Shown here piece by piece: positions 28,897-36,856 of a DNA stretch of 64,000 nucleotides (its first letter is position 1; each line of letters opens with the position of its first letter). The notes beneath the pieces are model-generated. The model saw only the letters and a list, made by a program, of their open reading frames with translations, made no database searches and had not been told where the DNA came from. The stretch comes from SXNM01 sp964586155 (GTDB lineage Bacteria; Myxococcota_A; UBA9042), in NCBI GenBank assembly GCA_964586155.1, contig CAZPHC010000034.1, forward strand, positions 1 to 64,000. Reading direction: 5' to 3'. Both the position numbers and the translations under genes were made by a program.

Positions 28897-30351
28897 GTGG
28901 CTGGTATCGGCTTTGCCCTGCGCGACCTCATGCGTCGCGACAGCCTGTGGTCGATCGTCGAGAGCCAGCTGCACGGCATCGTCGTCGTCGCCGGGCCCTG
29001 GTTCTTCACGATCCTGGCGATGGCCCTGCCGTCGCTGCTCTTCGACTCGCTCGCGGCCAAGGAGACGATCGCCCAGTTCGTCACGTTGCTGCTCTACGTG
29101 TTCTCGGCCTCGCTCACGGTCAGCGGCCCGATCGCCATCGGCCTGACCCGCCACATCAGCGACCGCATCTACGAGCACCAGACCGACCGCATCGCCAGCG
29201 CCTTCGTCGGCGCGCTGCTGATCGGCCTGCTCTGCTCGGTGCCCGTCGTCGCGCTCGGCTGGTGGGCGCTGGAGCTGCCGCGCGAGACGCTGGTCGGCGG
29301 CTCGGTCGCCTACGGCCTGGTCACCGCGAGCTGGATCGCGGCGCCGATGCTCTCGACGCTGCGCGAGTTTCGCCTGCTGACGGCGACCTTCGCCTTGGGC
29401 ACCATCGTCTTCGGCGTCTCGCTGCTCGGCCACGACGCATTGACCGTCCCCGACCTGCTGCTCGGCTTCAACCTCGGCATGGCCGCGACCGTCGGCGCGA
29501 TCTGCGCCCTGGTGCTGCGCAGCTTCCCCGGCCCGAGCGAGCCGCTGCTGGCGATGGTGCCGACGATGCTGCGCTATTGGGACCTCGCCCTCGGCGGCCT
29601 GCTCTACGGCGCCGGCATCTGGGCCGACAAGTGGATCATGTGGACGGCGCCCGAGCACCTCGTGCTGCCCGGCGGCCTCGTCTCCTACCCGACCTACGAC
29701 ACCGTCGCCTTCATCGCCTACGTCACGACGGTGCCGGCGTTCGCGCTCTTCATCATCCAGGCCGAGACGACGCTGCACGATCGCTGCAGCGAGCTCTACG
29801 GCTCGATCGTCCGCCACGCCAGCCGGGCCCAGCTCGACCTGGCCCACGGCGCCATCATCCGCACGCTGATGTCGTCGTTCCGCGACGTCGGCCTGCTGCA
29901 GCTCGGCCTGACGACGCTGATCTTGCTGTTGCCGACCCTGCTGCTCGACTTGCTGCAGGTGCCGCACGGCGGCGTGTTCATGTTCCGCTTTTGCGCGATG
30001 GGCGCTGCGTTCCAATCGGCGATGCTGATGCTGACGATCGTGCTGCACTACTTCGACTCGCGCCGCGCCGTGCTCGCGATCCACGGCACCTTCGCGGTCG
30101 CCAACGCGCTGTTCACCTACCTGAGCCTCGACTACGGGCTCTCGGCGTACGGGCTCGGCTACTTCGGCGCCAGCGTGCTCGGCTTCGTCGTGGCGTACTC
30201 GGTCGTCGCGGCGAACCTGCACGACCTGCTGTACCTCGCGTTCGTCCGCCAGAACGCCGCGTTGGCCGACGTCGTGCCCAAGGAGCCGCTGCCGACGCAA
30301 TGGTTCCAGGCGACGACCAAGCCTGGGCCGCTCGACACGCCCGGCTCGTAG
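28897..30351 (+). CDS. pelG: PelG: polytopic Wzx/MATE-like inner-membrane protein
   Basis: A 484-residue protein with about 12 membrane helices. The N-terminus (GIGFALRDLMRRDSLWSIVESQ) and the run PISIGL-type ...SGPIAIGLTRHISDRIYE are typical for PelG, the putative flippase/channel that moves Pel across the inner membrane together with PelD-PelE-PelF. Length is slightly above the Pseudomonas protein (456). The GTG at 28897 is chosen because GGAGG of the pelF end lies 6 bp upstream; the frame continues to a TTG at 28873 but would then read an unlikely poly-Arg start. It begins 1 bp after the pelF stop. Confidence 0.93.
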   Translation: MAGIGFALRDLMRRDSLWSIVESQLHGIVVVAGPWFFTILAMALPSLLFDSLAAKETIAQFVTLLLYVFSASLTVSGPIAIGLTRHISDRIYEHQTDRIASAFVGALLIGLLCSVPVVALGWWALELPRETLVGGSVAYGLVTASWIAAPMLSTLREFRLLTATFALGTIVFGVSLLGHDALTVPDLLLGFNLGMAATVGAICALVLRSFPGPSEPLLAMVPTMLRYWDLALGGLLYGAGIWADKWIMWTAPEHLVLPGGLVSYPTYDTVAFIAYVTTVPAFALFIIQAETTLHDRCSELYGSIVRHASRAQLDLAHGAIIRTLMSSFRDVGLLQLGLTTLILLLPTLLLDLLQVPHGGVFMFRFCAMGAAFQSAMLMLTIVLHYFDSRRAVLAIHGTFAVANALFTYLSLDYGLSAYGLGYFGASVLGFVVAYSVVAANLHDLLYLAFVRQNAALADVVPKEPLPTQWFQATTKPGPLDTPGS

Positions 30352-30385
30352 CCGGCGGCCGCCAGCGGACGGCACCAAACGGCGA

Positions 30386-32164
30386 TCAGCGCGCTGCGTC
30401 GCCCTTGCGACCGGCGCCAAACGCGGCGATCGCCACGTTCTGGCGCACGCCGGCGAAGCGCAGCTCGACCTCGGCGCCGACCCGCAGCGGTGCCTGGGCG
30501 CGGGCCTCGGCGCTGGCGAAGTAGACCTCGAAGCCCTGGCCGTCGAACGGACGCAAGGTGTCGACGCATTCGACCCGCAGCGGCGTCGGATCGACCTTGT
30601 CGAGCATCGCCCGATCCAGGATCAGCCGAGCACCCGGTCGCGGCGCGCCCGGCGTCGTGCGCAGCGGCTCGACCCGGCCGACCTTGCAGGCCAACGGCTT
30701 GCCGGCGAGGCGATCGCGGTCGAGGACGAAGCGGCGGGTGTCCGTGGCGTGGCTGCGCTCGTCCAGCGGGTCGCGCACGATCTCGGCCAGCTCGGCGTGC
30801 AGGCGCTGATCGTCGGCGCCGAGCACGCGCAGGCGGACCGCCGTGCCGCGGCCGATCTCCAGCAGCTTGCCGCCCTGACCGAGCGCGAAGTAGAGGCTGA
30901 CGTGGGTCGGCGGCGCCACCGCCTGGCGACAGACCAACCACGCCCGCGTCTGCTCGCGGCCTTCGGCGTAGGGGTCGACGTCGCCGATGCCGTCGCGGCC
31001 GATGGCCTCGGGCAGCGGCAGGCCCATGCTGACGCAGTTGACGATCGCGCCGACGGCGGCCTTGCCCTCGAGCAACACCCGGCGCAGCTCACCGTCGGCC
31101 ACCGGCACGGCGCCCGAGACCACGCGCACCACCGAGGCCATCAGGCGATTGCGCGCCGCGCCGCCCAGGCGCAGCGTCAAGACCGTGCCGCCGCGAACGC
31201 CGAGCAGCTCGACGGCCCGGGCGCGCGGGATCGTCACCAGCGCGGGCACCGCGGCGCCGCCACGGTCCTGGCAGCGCAGCTCAGCGACCACGCCGAGCCC
31301 GTCGCCGGGGCCGTCACCGGCGCTGTCGGCAGGCTCGGCACCGGCGTCTGCCGCGTTGTCGACGTTCGCGGCCCCGGAGGCGGCCATCGATCGCGTCAAT
31401 CCGGCCCGTTCGGCGTCCTGCAGCCGGTTGGTCGAGATGAGCGTGGCCCCGCCGTCGGTGATGCAGGTGACCTCGCTGCCCGCCGCGGCCTCGCCACGCA
31501 GCAGGGCCGCGATCAGGTCGGCGCGGCCGGTGTCGGTGGGCTCCGGCGGCGCGTCGACCACGCGCAGCGCCTGGGCCAGCAGCACGCCCGTGGGGCCGGC
31601 GCCGAGCACCTTGAGTTCGGCGATGCCGCCGCGCCCGAGCACAGGCAGGTCCGCAGCCCGTTCCTGGGCAAAAAACGCGTGCACCAGCACGACGCGCAAG
31701 TTCGAGGCCTCGCAGACCAGCGTCAGCCGATGCGGCGCGAAGGGCTCGCCCGTGCGTTGCAGCAGCGTCGCGACGCCCGGCCCCTCGACGGACCACTCGA
31801 CGGGCAACGCCGGCACGACGTTGCGGCAGCGCACGGTCTCGCCGACGTGGGCGTCCGGGCGCTCGGCCACCAGCGGCAGCCTGGCGAGCGCGGCGTCGGC
31901 CTCGTCGATGACGACGGTCGCGGCGGTCGGCAGCGTCGATGGCGTCGTCTCGGGACTCGCCTTGGCGGCCGGGCCGTCGACCAGCTGCTCGACGGTCGGC
32001 AGCTTGTCGCCCTCGCCGGTGTCCGGCACCGCGCGATCGCGATCGACCAACAGCACCACCAACAGCACGATCGCCAGCGCACCGACGCCGATCGCGATGA
32101 CTGCGCGGCTCTGGCCGCCTGGCGAGCTGCCTGACGAGCCGCCTGAGGAATTGTGTCCTTGCAA
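30386..32164 (-). CDS. Membrane-anchored protein of four repeated two-Cys modules, unrecognised family
   Basis: About 592 residues. A short Gly/Ser-rich cytoplasmic tail is followed by one strong membrane helix (AVIAIGVGALAIVLLVVLLV) and a large periplasmic part. The periplasmic part repeats a ~110-150-residue module four times. Each has a GxxVxC entry (ETVRCRN, SEVTCIT, AIVNCVS, KPLACKV), a second Cys strand (LTLVCEA, AELRCQD, AWLVCRQ, LRVECVD) and a beta pair ending L.V.G (GIAELKVLGA, GTVLTLRLGG, GTAVRLRVLGA, AEVELRFAG). One Cys pair per module suggests a disulfide in each. I do not recognise the family. It lies on the opposite strand between pelG and the epimerase, so a link to Pel is by position only. 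Start uncertain: TTG 32164 (GAGG 5 bp upstream, plausible promoter behind it) or ATG 32245. Confidence 0.7.
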   Translation of the reverse strand: MQGHNSSGGSSGSSPGGQSRAVIAIGVGALAIVLLVVLLVDRDRAVPDTGEGDKLPTVEQLVDGPAAKASPETTPSTLPTAATVVIDEADAALARLPLVAERPDAHVGETVRCRNVVPALPVEWSVEGPGVATLLQRTGEPFAPHRLTLVCEASNLRVVLVHAFFAQERAADLPVLGRGGIAELKVLGAGPTGVLLAQALRVVDAPPEPTDTGRADLIAALLRGEAAAGSEVTCITDGGATLISTNRLQDAERAGLTRSMAASGAANVDNAADAGAEPADSAGDGPGDGLGVVAELRCQDRGGAAVPALVTIPRARAVELLGVRGGTVLTLRLGGAARNRLMASVVRVVSGAVPVADGELRRVLLEGKAAVGAIVNCVSMGLPLPEAIGRDGIGDVDPYAEGREQTRAWLVCRQAVAPPTHVSLYFALGQGGKLLEIGRGTAVRLRVLGADDQRLHAELAEIVRDPLDERSHATDTRRFVLDRDRLAGKPLACKVGRVEPLRTTPGAPRPGARLILDRAMLDKVDPTPLRVECVDTLRPFDGQGFEVYFASAEARAQAPLRVGAEVELRFAGVRQNVAIAAFGAGRKGDAAR

Positions 32165-32202
32165 AGCGTCCTCGCAACCGTCCTGGGGGGGCGGGGTGCC
32201 GC

Positions 32203-32230
32203 AGCATAGCAGAGCGAGGCCACCTGAGAA
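32203..32230 (-). promoter_or_regulatory. Possible sigma-70-like promoter for the four-module protein
   Basis: Reading the minus strand: TTCTCA (-35, 32230-32225), 16 bp, TATGCT (-10, 32208-32203). Both boxes match consensus at four of six positions. If real, it favours the TTG start at 32164. Confidence 0.35.
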
Positions 32231-32288
32231 GATTCCTGAAGGCATTGCCCTCGCGCCCCCGATTTCCTTCACGGCTCGGGCGCACGGC

Positions 32289-32317
32289 ATGACATGGCGC
32301 CCGGCATCCGCTACAAA
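32289..32317 (+). promoter_or_regulatory. Sigma-70-like promoter of the epimerase gene
   Basis: ATGACA (five of six to TTGACA), 17 bp, TACAAA (four of six to TATAAT). It is upstream of the ATG at 32408 and points away from the four-module gene, giving a leader of roughly 85 bases. Confidence 0.5.
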
Positions 32318-32407
32318 CCCGAGCCTGCGGTCTGCCGTCTTCGTCAGATCGCCTCCCACCCCCGCTGCTGCGGTCCCCGCCCGTCGGCGAGCCCGAGGAG
32401 TCGAACG

Positions 32408-33340
32408 ATGCGCGTACTGGTCACCGGAGGAGCAGGCTTCATCGGCTCGCACAGCGTCGACCTGCTGCTCGCCCAGGGCCACGAGGTGCGGGTGCTCGAC
32501 AACCTGGCGTCCGGCAAGCGCGAGAACCTCGCCCCGCACGCGCGCCTCGACCTGCGCGTCGGCGACATCCGCGACGCCGAGACCGTGGCCGCCGCCGTCC
32601 TTGGCGTCGACGCCGTGCTGCACCTCGCCGCCCAGGTCTTCGTGCCGACGTCGATCGAGCAGCCGGTCTTCAGCGGCTCGGTCAACGTCGCCGGCTTCGT
32701 CAACGTGCTCGACGCCGCCCGCCGCGCCGGCGTCCGCCGCTTCGCCTACGCCTCGAGTGCCGCGGTCTACGGCGTGCCCGACGCGCTGCCGGTCAGCGAG
32801 GCGACGCCGCCGAGCGCGCTGTCGCCCTACGCGCTCGAGAAGCTCATCAACGACCAATACGCCAGGCTCTTCCACGAGCTCTACGGCATGTCCACCTGCG
32901 GCCTGCGCTACTTCAACGTCTACGGCCCGCGCCAGGACCCGCGCTCGGCCTACTCGGGCGTCATCAGCAAGTTCTGCGAGCGCATCGCCGCCGAGGCGCC
33001 GCTGACGGTCTTCGGCGACGGGCTGCAGACGCGCGACTTCATCGCCGTCTCGGACGTCGCCCGCGCCAACGCCGCCGCGCTCACGGCCACGACCACCGGC
33101 GTCGTCAACGTCGCCACCGGCACCAGCGTCACGCTGCTGCAGCTGATCGACACGCTCTCGGACCTGGTCGGCCGCACGCTGCAGGTCGAGCACGCGCCGG
33201 GCCGCGCCGGCGAGGTCCGCGCGTCCTCGGTGACGCCGGAGCGCCTCGCCCGCGATCTGGCGGTGCCCGCCGTGTCGACCCTCGCGGACGGCTTGCGATC
33301 GCTGCTGCTCAGCCTCGGCGTCCGCTGCGTCGACGCGTAG
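32408..33340 (+). CDS. NAD-dependent UDP-hexose/UDP-HexNAc 4-epimerase (GalE/PelX-like)
   Basis: A 310-residue extended short-chain dehydrogenase. VTGGAGFIGSH is the NAD-binding GxxGxxG motif, YASSAAVYG carries the catalytic Ser region, and SPYALEKL the Tyr-x3-Lys pair. LRYFNVYGPRQ and GLQTRDFI are the usual substrate-side motifs of GalE/WbpP-type epimerases. In Pseudomonas protegens a UDP-GlcNAc C4-epimerase, PelX, is encoded beside pel to make UDP-GalNAc; the same role fits here from position. Sequence alone does not separate Glc from GlcNAc substrates. The ATG at 32408 has GAGGAG 8 bp upstream and its own promoter. Confidence 0.85.
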   Translation: MRVLVTGGAGFIGSHSVDLLLAQGHEVRVLDNLASGKRENLAPHARLDLRVGDIRDAETVAAAVLGVDAVLHLAAQVFVPTSIEQPVFSGSVNVAGFVNVLDAARRAGVRRFAYASSAAVYGVPDALPVSEATPPSALSPYALEKLINDQYARLFHELYGMSTCGLRYFNVYGPRQDPRSAYSGVISKFCERIAAEAPLTVFGDGLQTRDFIAVSDVARANAAALTATTTGVVNVATGTSVTLLQLIDTLSDLVGRTLQVEHAPGRAGEVRASSVTPERLARDLAVPAVSTLADGLRSLLLSLGVRCVDA

Positions 33341-33446
33341 AAGATCGCAATCAAAACCTGGACGTTGTGCTTCAGGTGCTCGACGCTGGCGTCGGGCGCG
33401 TGGCGTCCTGCGACACCGCTTGTCGCGGCCCTGTGGTCGATTGCGC

Positions 33447-33475
33447 TTGTAAGCGATCGTAGCGGCTGGTAGAAT
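33447..33475 (+). promoter_or_regulatory. Sigma-70-like promoter of the deacetylase gene
   Basis: TTGTAA (four of six), 17 bp, TAGAAT (five of six). It stands in a locally AT-richer gap of 236 bp and would give a leader of about 95 bases before the ATG at 33577. Confidence 0.6.
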
Positions 33476-33576
33476 CCTCTAGTGTGGCGGCGGGTTTGTT
33501 CGAAAGAGCGGATCTCACGTCGGATCGCCGGGACCGCAAGGCAGGCGAACAATCCAGCTGCCGCAGGGAGAGCGCC

Positions 33577-36500
33577 ATGGCCCCGAAGCTCGTCGCCCCG
33601 TACCACGACGCCCCGTTGCGGGATCTCGCCGACCGCCATCCGGCGCGTCCGTCGGGCTCGCCGCCCGGTCGCCGCCCACGCGCCGCGGCCCGTCGTTGGC
33701 TCGGCGGCCTCGGCGTCGCGCTGACGCTGCTGGTCGCGCAGGCCGCCTCGGCCCGTGAATTCACGCTCGACGGCGTCGTCGACGAGTGGACCGACGCCGA
33801 CCGCATCGACGCCATCCCCGGCTACGGCGTCGGCGGCTTCACGCTCTACGGCTACCACGACCAGGCGCTCGGCAAGTACCACCTCGCCATCGTCTCGCCC
33901 GATCCGATCGGGCCGTCGTCCACGATCTGGCTCGACACCGACAAGAACTCGTCCACCGGCTACCAGGTCTGGGGCAGCTACGTCGGCGCCGAGATGAACA
34001 TCAACATCAACTGGGACGGCACGCCGCACCTCTACAGCGGTGCCGACGCCGAGGTCTGGCAAGCCGGTCCGCTCAGCCACGCGTTCAACGCCGACCGCAC
34101 GGTCTTCGAGCTCGAGTTCACCCACGGCATGGTCGGCGCCAACACCACGATCCGCGCCTGGATGGACGTGAACAACGCCACCTTCTTGCCCAGCTGGTTC
34201 GGCGGCGGCGGCTACCTGATCGACGACGTCGGCGTGCCTGCGCCGCCCACCGCGCCCAACGGCGCGATCACGCTCGACGGCAACATGGCCGATTGGACGC
34301 TGCAGGATCGCCTCGATCGCCTGCCCGGCACGAGCGTGCTCGGCTACGAGGTCTACGGCCGCGCCGACGCCGACACCTACTACCTGGCCCTGCGCGCGCT
34401 GCCGCCGGCCCCTGCGATCGGCGCCGGCACGACGTTCTGGCTCAACACGGACCTCGACCGCGCCACCGGCCACCAGGTCTGGGACATCGCCGTCGGCGCC
34501 GAGCACAACGTCAACATCGCCGCCGACGGCACGCCGCACCTCTACACCGGCGCCGCGGCGCAGAACTGGCAGATCGGGCCGCTGCCGCACGCGCGCAGCG
34601 CCGACGGCATGGTGCTCGAGGTCGCGGTGTCCAGGGCCCTGCTCGACCCGGCGGCCAAGACCATCGACGTCTCGGTCGACGTCAACGACGCGATCTTCCT
34701 GCCTGCGGACTTCACCGGCGCCGGCCATCGCCTCTACCACCCGGACGATCTGCCCGCGCCCTCGGGCGACGGCCAGATCCGCGTCGGCATCGTCTACTCG
34801 GCGACCAGCGCTGCGGCCTACTTCGGCGACAAGGCCTACAGCCAGCTCTTCGCCGCCATGCAGCACCAGGCCATGCTCGCCGGCGTGCCCTTCACCCTGC
34901 TGACCGAAGACGACCTGCTCGACGTCAACAAGGTCAAGGACTTCAAGGTCCTGCTGCTGCCGTACTTCGCCAACGTCCAGCCGACCAAGGTCGACGCGAT
35001 CGCAGACGTGCTCACGCGCCTGGTCTACCACTACGGCGTCGGCCTGGTGACCGTCGGCAACTTCCTGACCAACGGCCCCGACGGCGCCGCGCTCCCCGGC
35101 GACAGCTACGGCCGGATGAAGCGCCTGTTCGGCTTGACGCTCGACGGCTACTGGGGCCCCAAGGACCACCAGATCGTCGCGGGCAAGGGCCATCCGATCC
35201 TCGGCAGCTACGCGCCCGGCCAGCTGCTCGGCGACTACCCGAGCGGCTACCTGCTCTTCTTCCGCCGCTACGACAGCGTCGCGACCCAGATCGCCAACGC
35301 CACCTCGCTCGACGCCAGCCCTGCCGCGATCTGGGCGACGACGACGGGCGCCCGCAGCGTCCACTTCGCCAGCCCCTCGGTGGCTGGCGACGTCGACCTG
35401 GTCGCCAACGCGCTGCGCTGGTCGATCTTCGGCGACGCCCCGGGCGTGGGCCTGCAGCTGACGCGGCATCCGTCGATCTTCATCGGCCGCTGTGACATGG
35501 ACCAGTCGCAGTACGTCGACGAAGCGCCGATCGTGTACGGCAAGCTGCTGCCGATCTTGGAGAAGTGGAAGACCGAGTTCAACTTCGTCAGCTCGTACTA
35601 CGTCAACGTCGGCAACAACGTCGGCCAGGGCGAGGTCACGGATTGGTCGTACTCCGGGCCGGTCTACCAGCAGATCCTCAAGCTCGGCAACGAGATCGGC
35701 ACGCACTCGTACACCCACCCCGAGTACACGACCACGCTGACGGCAGCGCAGCTCAAGTTCGAGTTCGAGACCTCGCGCGACGTCATCGCCAAGAACATCG
35801 GCCAGCCGGTGCTGAGCGCCGCGGTGCCGGGCAACCCCGAGTCGCTGGCGGTGGACTGGGAGCTCAACCGCTACTTCACCTACGCGTCCGCGGACTTCTC
35901 GGGCACGGGTGCCGGCTACCACGGCGCGATGGGCTGGCTGAGCCCGGCCTACGACATGATCTACCTGGCGCCGAACATGTACTTCGACTTCACTCTGGTC
36001 TCGTTCAAGAAGTACACGCTCGACCAGAGCCTCGTCATCTGGAAGCAGCAGTTCGACCAGCTGACGGCGCACGCCCCCGGCGCGTTCGTGGTCTGGCCCT
36101 GGCACGATTACGGCCCGACGGCCTACGAGCCCGGCTACAAGGAGGTCCTGTTCACAGACTTCTTGCGCTACGCCCATGACAAGGGCACCGAGTTCCTGAC
36201 CGGCCTGCAGGCGGCGCAGCGCATCATCTCGTTCCGCCGCAGCGGCCTGCGCGTGACGCCGGTCGACGCCGAGAGCGTCTGGGTCGACGTCGACTCCGAC
36301 GCCAACGCCGGCGCGTACGCCCTGAGCGTGCGGCCGCCTGCGGGCATGGTCATCGCGTCGGTCGATGGCTGGCCTGCCTACACCGCCGACCAGGTCTTCG
36401 CCGGCGAGGGCTCGCGCGGCTACCTGGTCCGCTTCGGCGCCAGCCAGCTCAACGAGGCCCGGATCGAGTCGCTGCCGATGCGCGCGTCGCTGATCAGCGC

Positions 36501-36717
36501 CGAGTCCACCGCCACCGGCATCCGCTTCCAGTTCCGCGGCCGCGGTGACGTGGTCGTCAGCCTCGCCGCCGGGCGCAACACCGTCACCGGCCGCTGCGGC
36601 GACGCGATGGTCACGGGCTCGCGCAGCACGACGATCACCTTCGGCACCGAGGGCACGCATAGCTGCGAGCTCGACTTCGGCGCCTCGACCGACATCGGCG
36701 CTGGCCGCGCGCTGTAG
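33577..36717 (+). CDS. PelA-like deacetylase half with two N-terminal carbohydrate-binding-like domains
   Basis: A 1046-residue exported protein. A long basic N-terminus leads to a signal core (WLGGLGVALTLLVAQAASA). Residues ~62-220 and ~232-395 are two copies of a CBM9/DOMON-like beta domain (LDGVVDEWTDAD... and LDGNMADWTLQD..., each with a WLDTDKNS/WLNTDLDR strand and DGTPHLY). Residues ~400-620 form a Rossmann-like domain, and ~630-900 a polysaccharide deacetylase with D640-M-D642 and H710-SYT-H714. That DxD and HxxxH pair sits 70 residues apart, close to the catalytic Asp528/Asp530 and His600/His604 spacing of Pseudomonas PelA. It should deacetylate periplasmic Pel. The hydrolase domain is absent. 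ATG 33577 has GGGAG 7 bp upstream. Confidence 0.85.
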   Translation: MAPKLVAPYHDAPLRDLADRHPARPSGSPPGRRPRAAARRWLGGLGVALTLLVAQAASAREFTLDGVVDEWTDADRIDAIPGYGVGGFTLYGYHDQALGKYHLAIVSPDPIGPSSTIWLDTDKNSSTGYQVWGSYVGAEMNININWDGTPHLYSGADAEVWQAGPLSHAFNADRTVFELEFTHGMVGANTTIRAWMDVNNATFLPSWFGGGGYLIDDVGVPAPPTAPNGAITLDGNMADWTLQDRLDRLPGTSVLGYEVYGRADADTYYLALRALPPAPAIGAGTTFWLNTDLDRATGHQVWDIAVGAEHNVNIAADGTPHLYTGAAAQNWQIGPLPHARSADGMVLEVAVSRALLDPAAKTIDVSVDVNDAIFLPADFTGAGHRLYHPDDLPAPSGDGQIRVGIVYSATSAAAYFGDKAYSQLFAAMQHQAMLAGVPFTLLTEDDLLDVNKVKDFKVLLLPYFANVQPTKVDAIADVLTRLVYHYGVGLVTVGNFLTNGPDGAALPGDSYGRMKRLFGLTLDGYWGPKDHQIVAGKGHPILGSYAPGQLLGDYPSGYLLFFRRYDSVATQIANATSLDASPAAIWATTTGARSVHFASPSVAGDVDLVANALRWSIFGDAPGVGLQLTRHPSIFIGRCDMDQSQYVDEAPIVYGKLLPILEKWKTEFNFVSSYYVNVGNNVGQGEVTDWSYSGPVYQQILKLGNEIGTHSYTHPEYTTTLTAAQLKFEFETSRDVIAKNIGQPVLSAAVPGNPESLAVDWELNRYFTYASADFSGTGAGYHGAMGWLSPAYDMIYLAPNMYFDFTLVSFKKYTLDQSLVIWKQQFDQLTAHAPGAFVVWPWHDYGPTAYEPGYKEVLFTDFLRYAHDKGTEFLTGLQAAQRIISFRRSGLRVTPVDAESVWVDVDSDANAGAYALSVRPPAGMVIASVDGWPAYTADQVFAGEGSRGYLVRFGASQLNEARIESLPMRASLISAESTATGIRFQFRGRGDVVVSLAAGRNTVTGRCGDAMVTGSRSTTITFGTEGTHSCELDFGASTDIGAGRAL

Positions 36718-36747
36718 CCCACCCCTGGCCCCACGCCTGCGCGCCGC

Positions 36748-36776
36748 GTGACACGCCGGCGACGCTCTCGTAGAGT
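36748..36776 (+). promoter_or_regulatory. Sigma-70-like promoter of the fused E1 gene
   Basis: GTGACA (five of six), 17 bp, TAGAGT (four of six). It lies 81 bp before the ATG at 36857. The leader contains GTTGTTCGG twice, 36 bp apart, of unknown meaning. Confidence 0.5.
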
Positions 36777-36856
36777 CCGCGCCCCGTTGTTCGGAGGCGC
36801 GCCGGAGTCCGGCCGCGCCGCGTTGTTCGGCCGCGCCGGCGCGCCGCGAGGGCACG

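Noticed and set aside
30386..32164. The four-module protein as PelC
   Set aside because: PelC is a small lipoprotein of about 170 residues with one domain; this protein is much larger, membrane-anchored by a helix and shows no similarity to the eye.
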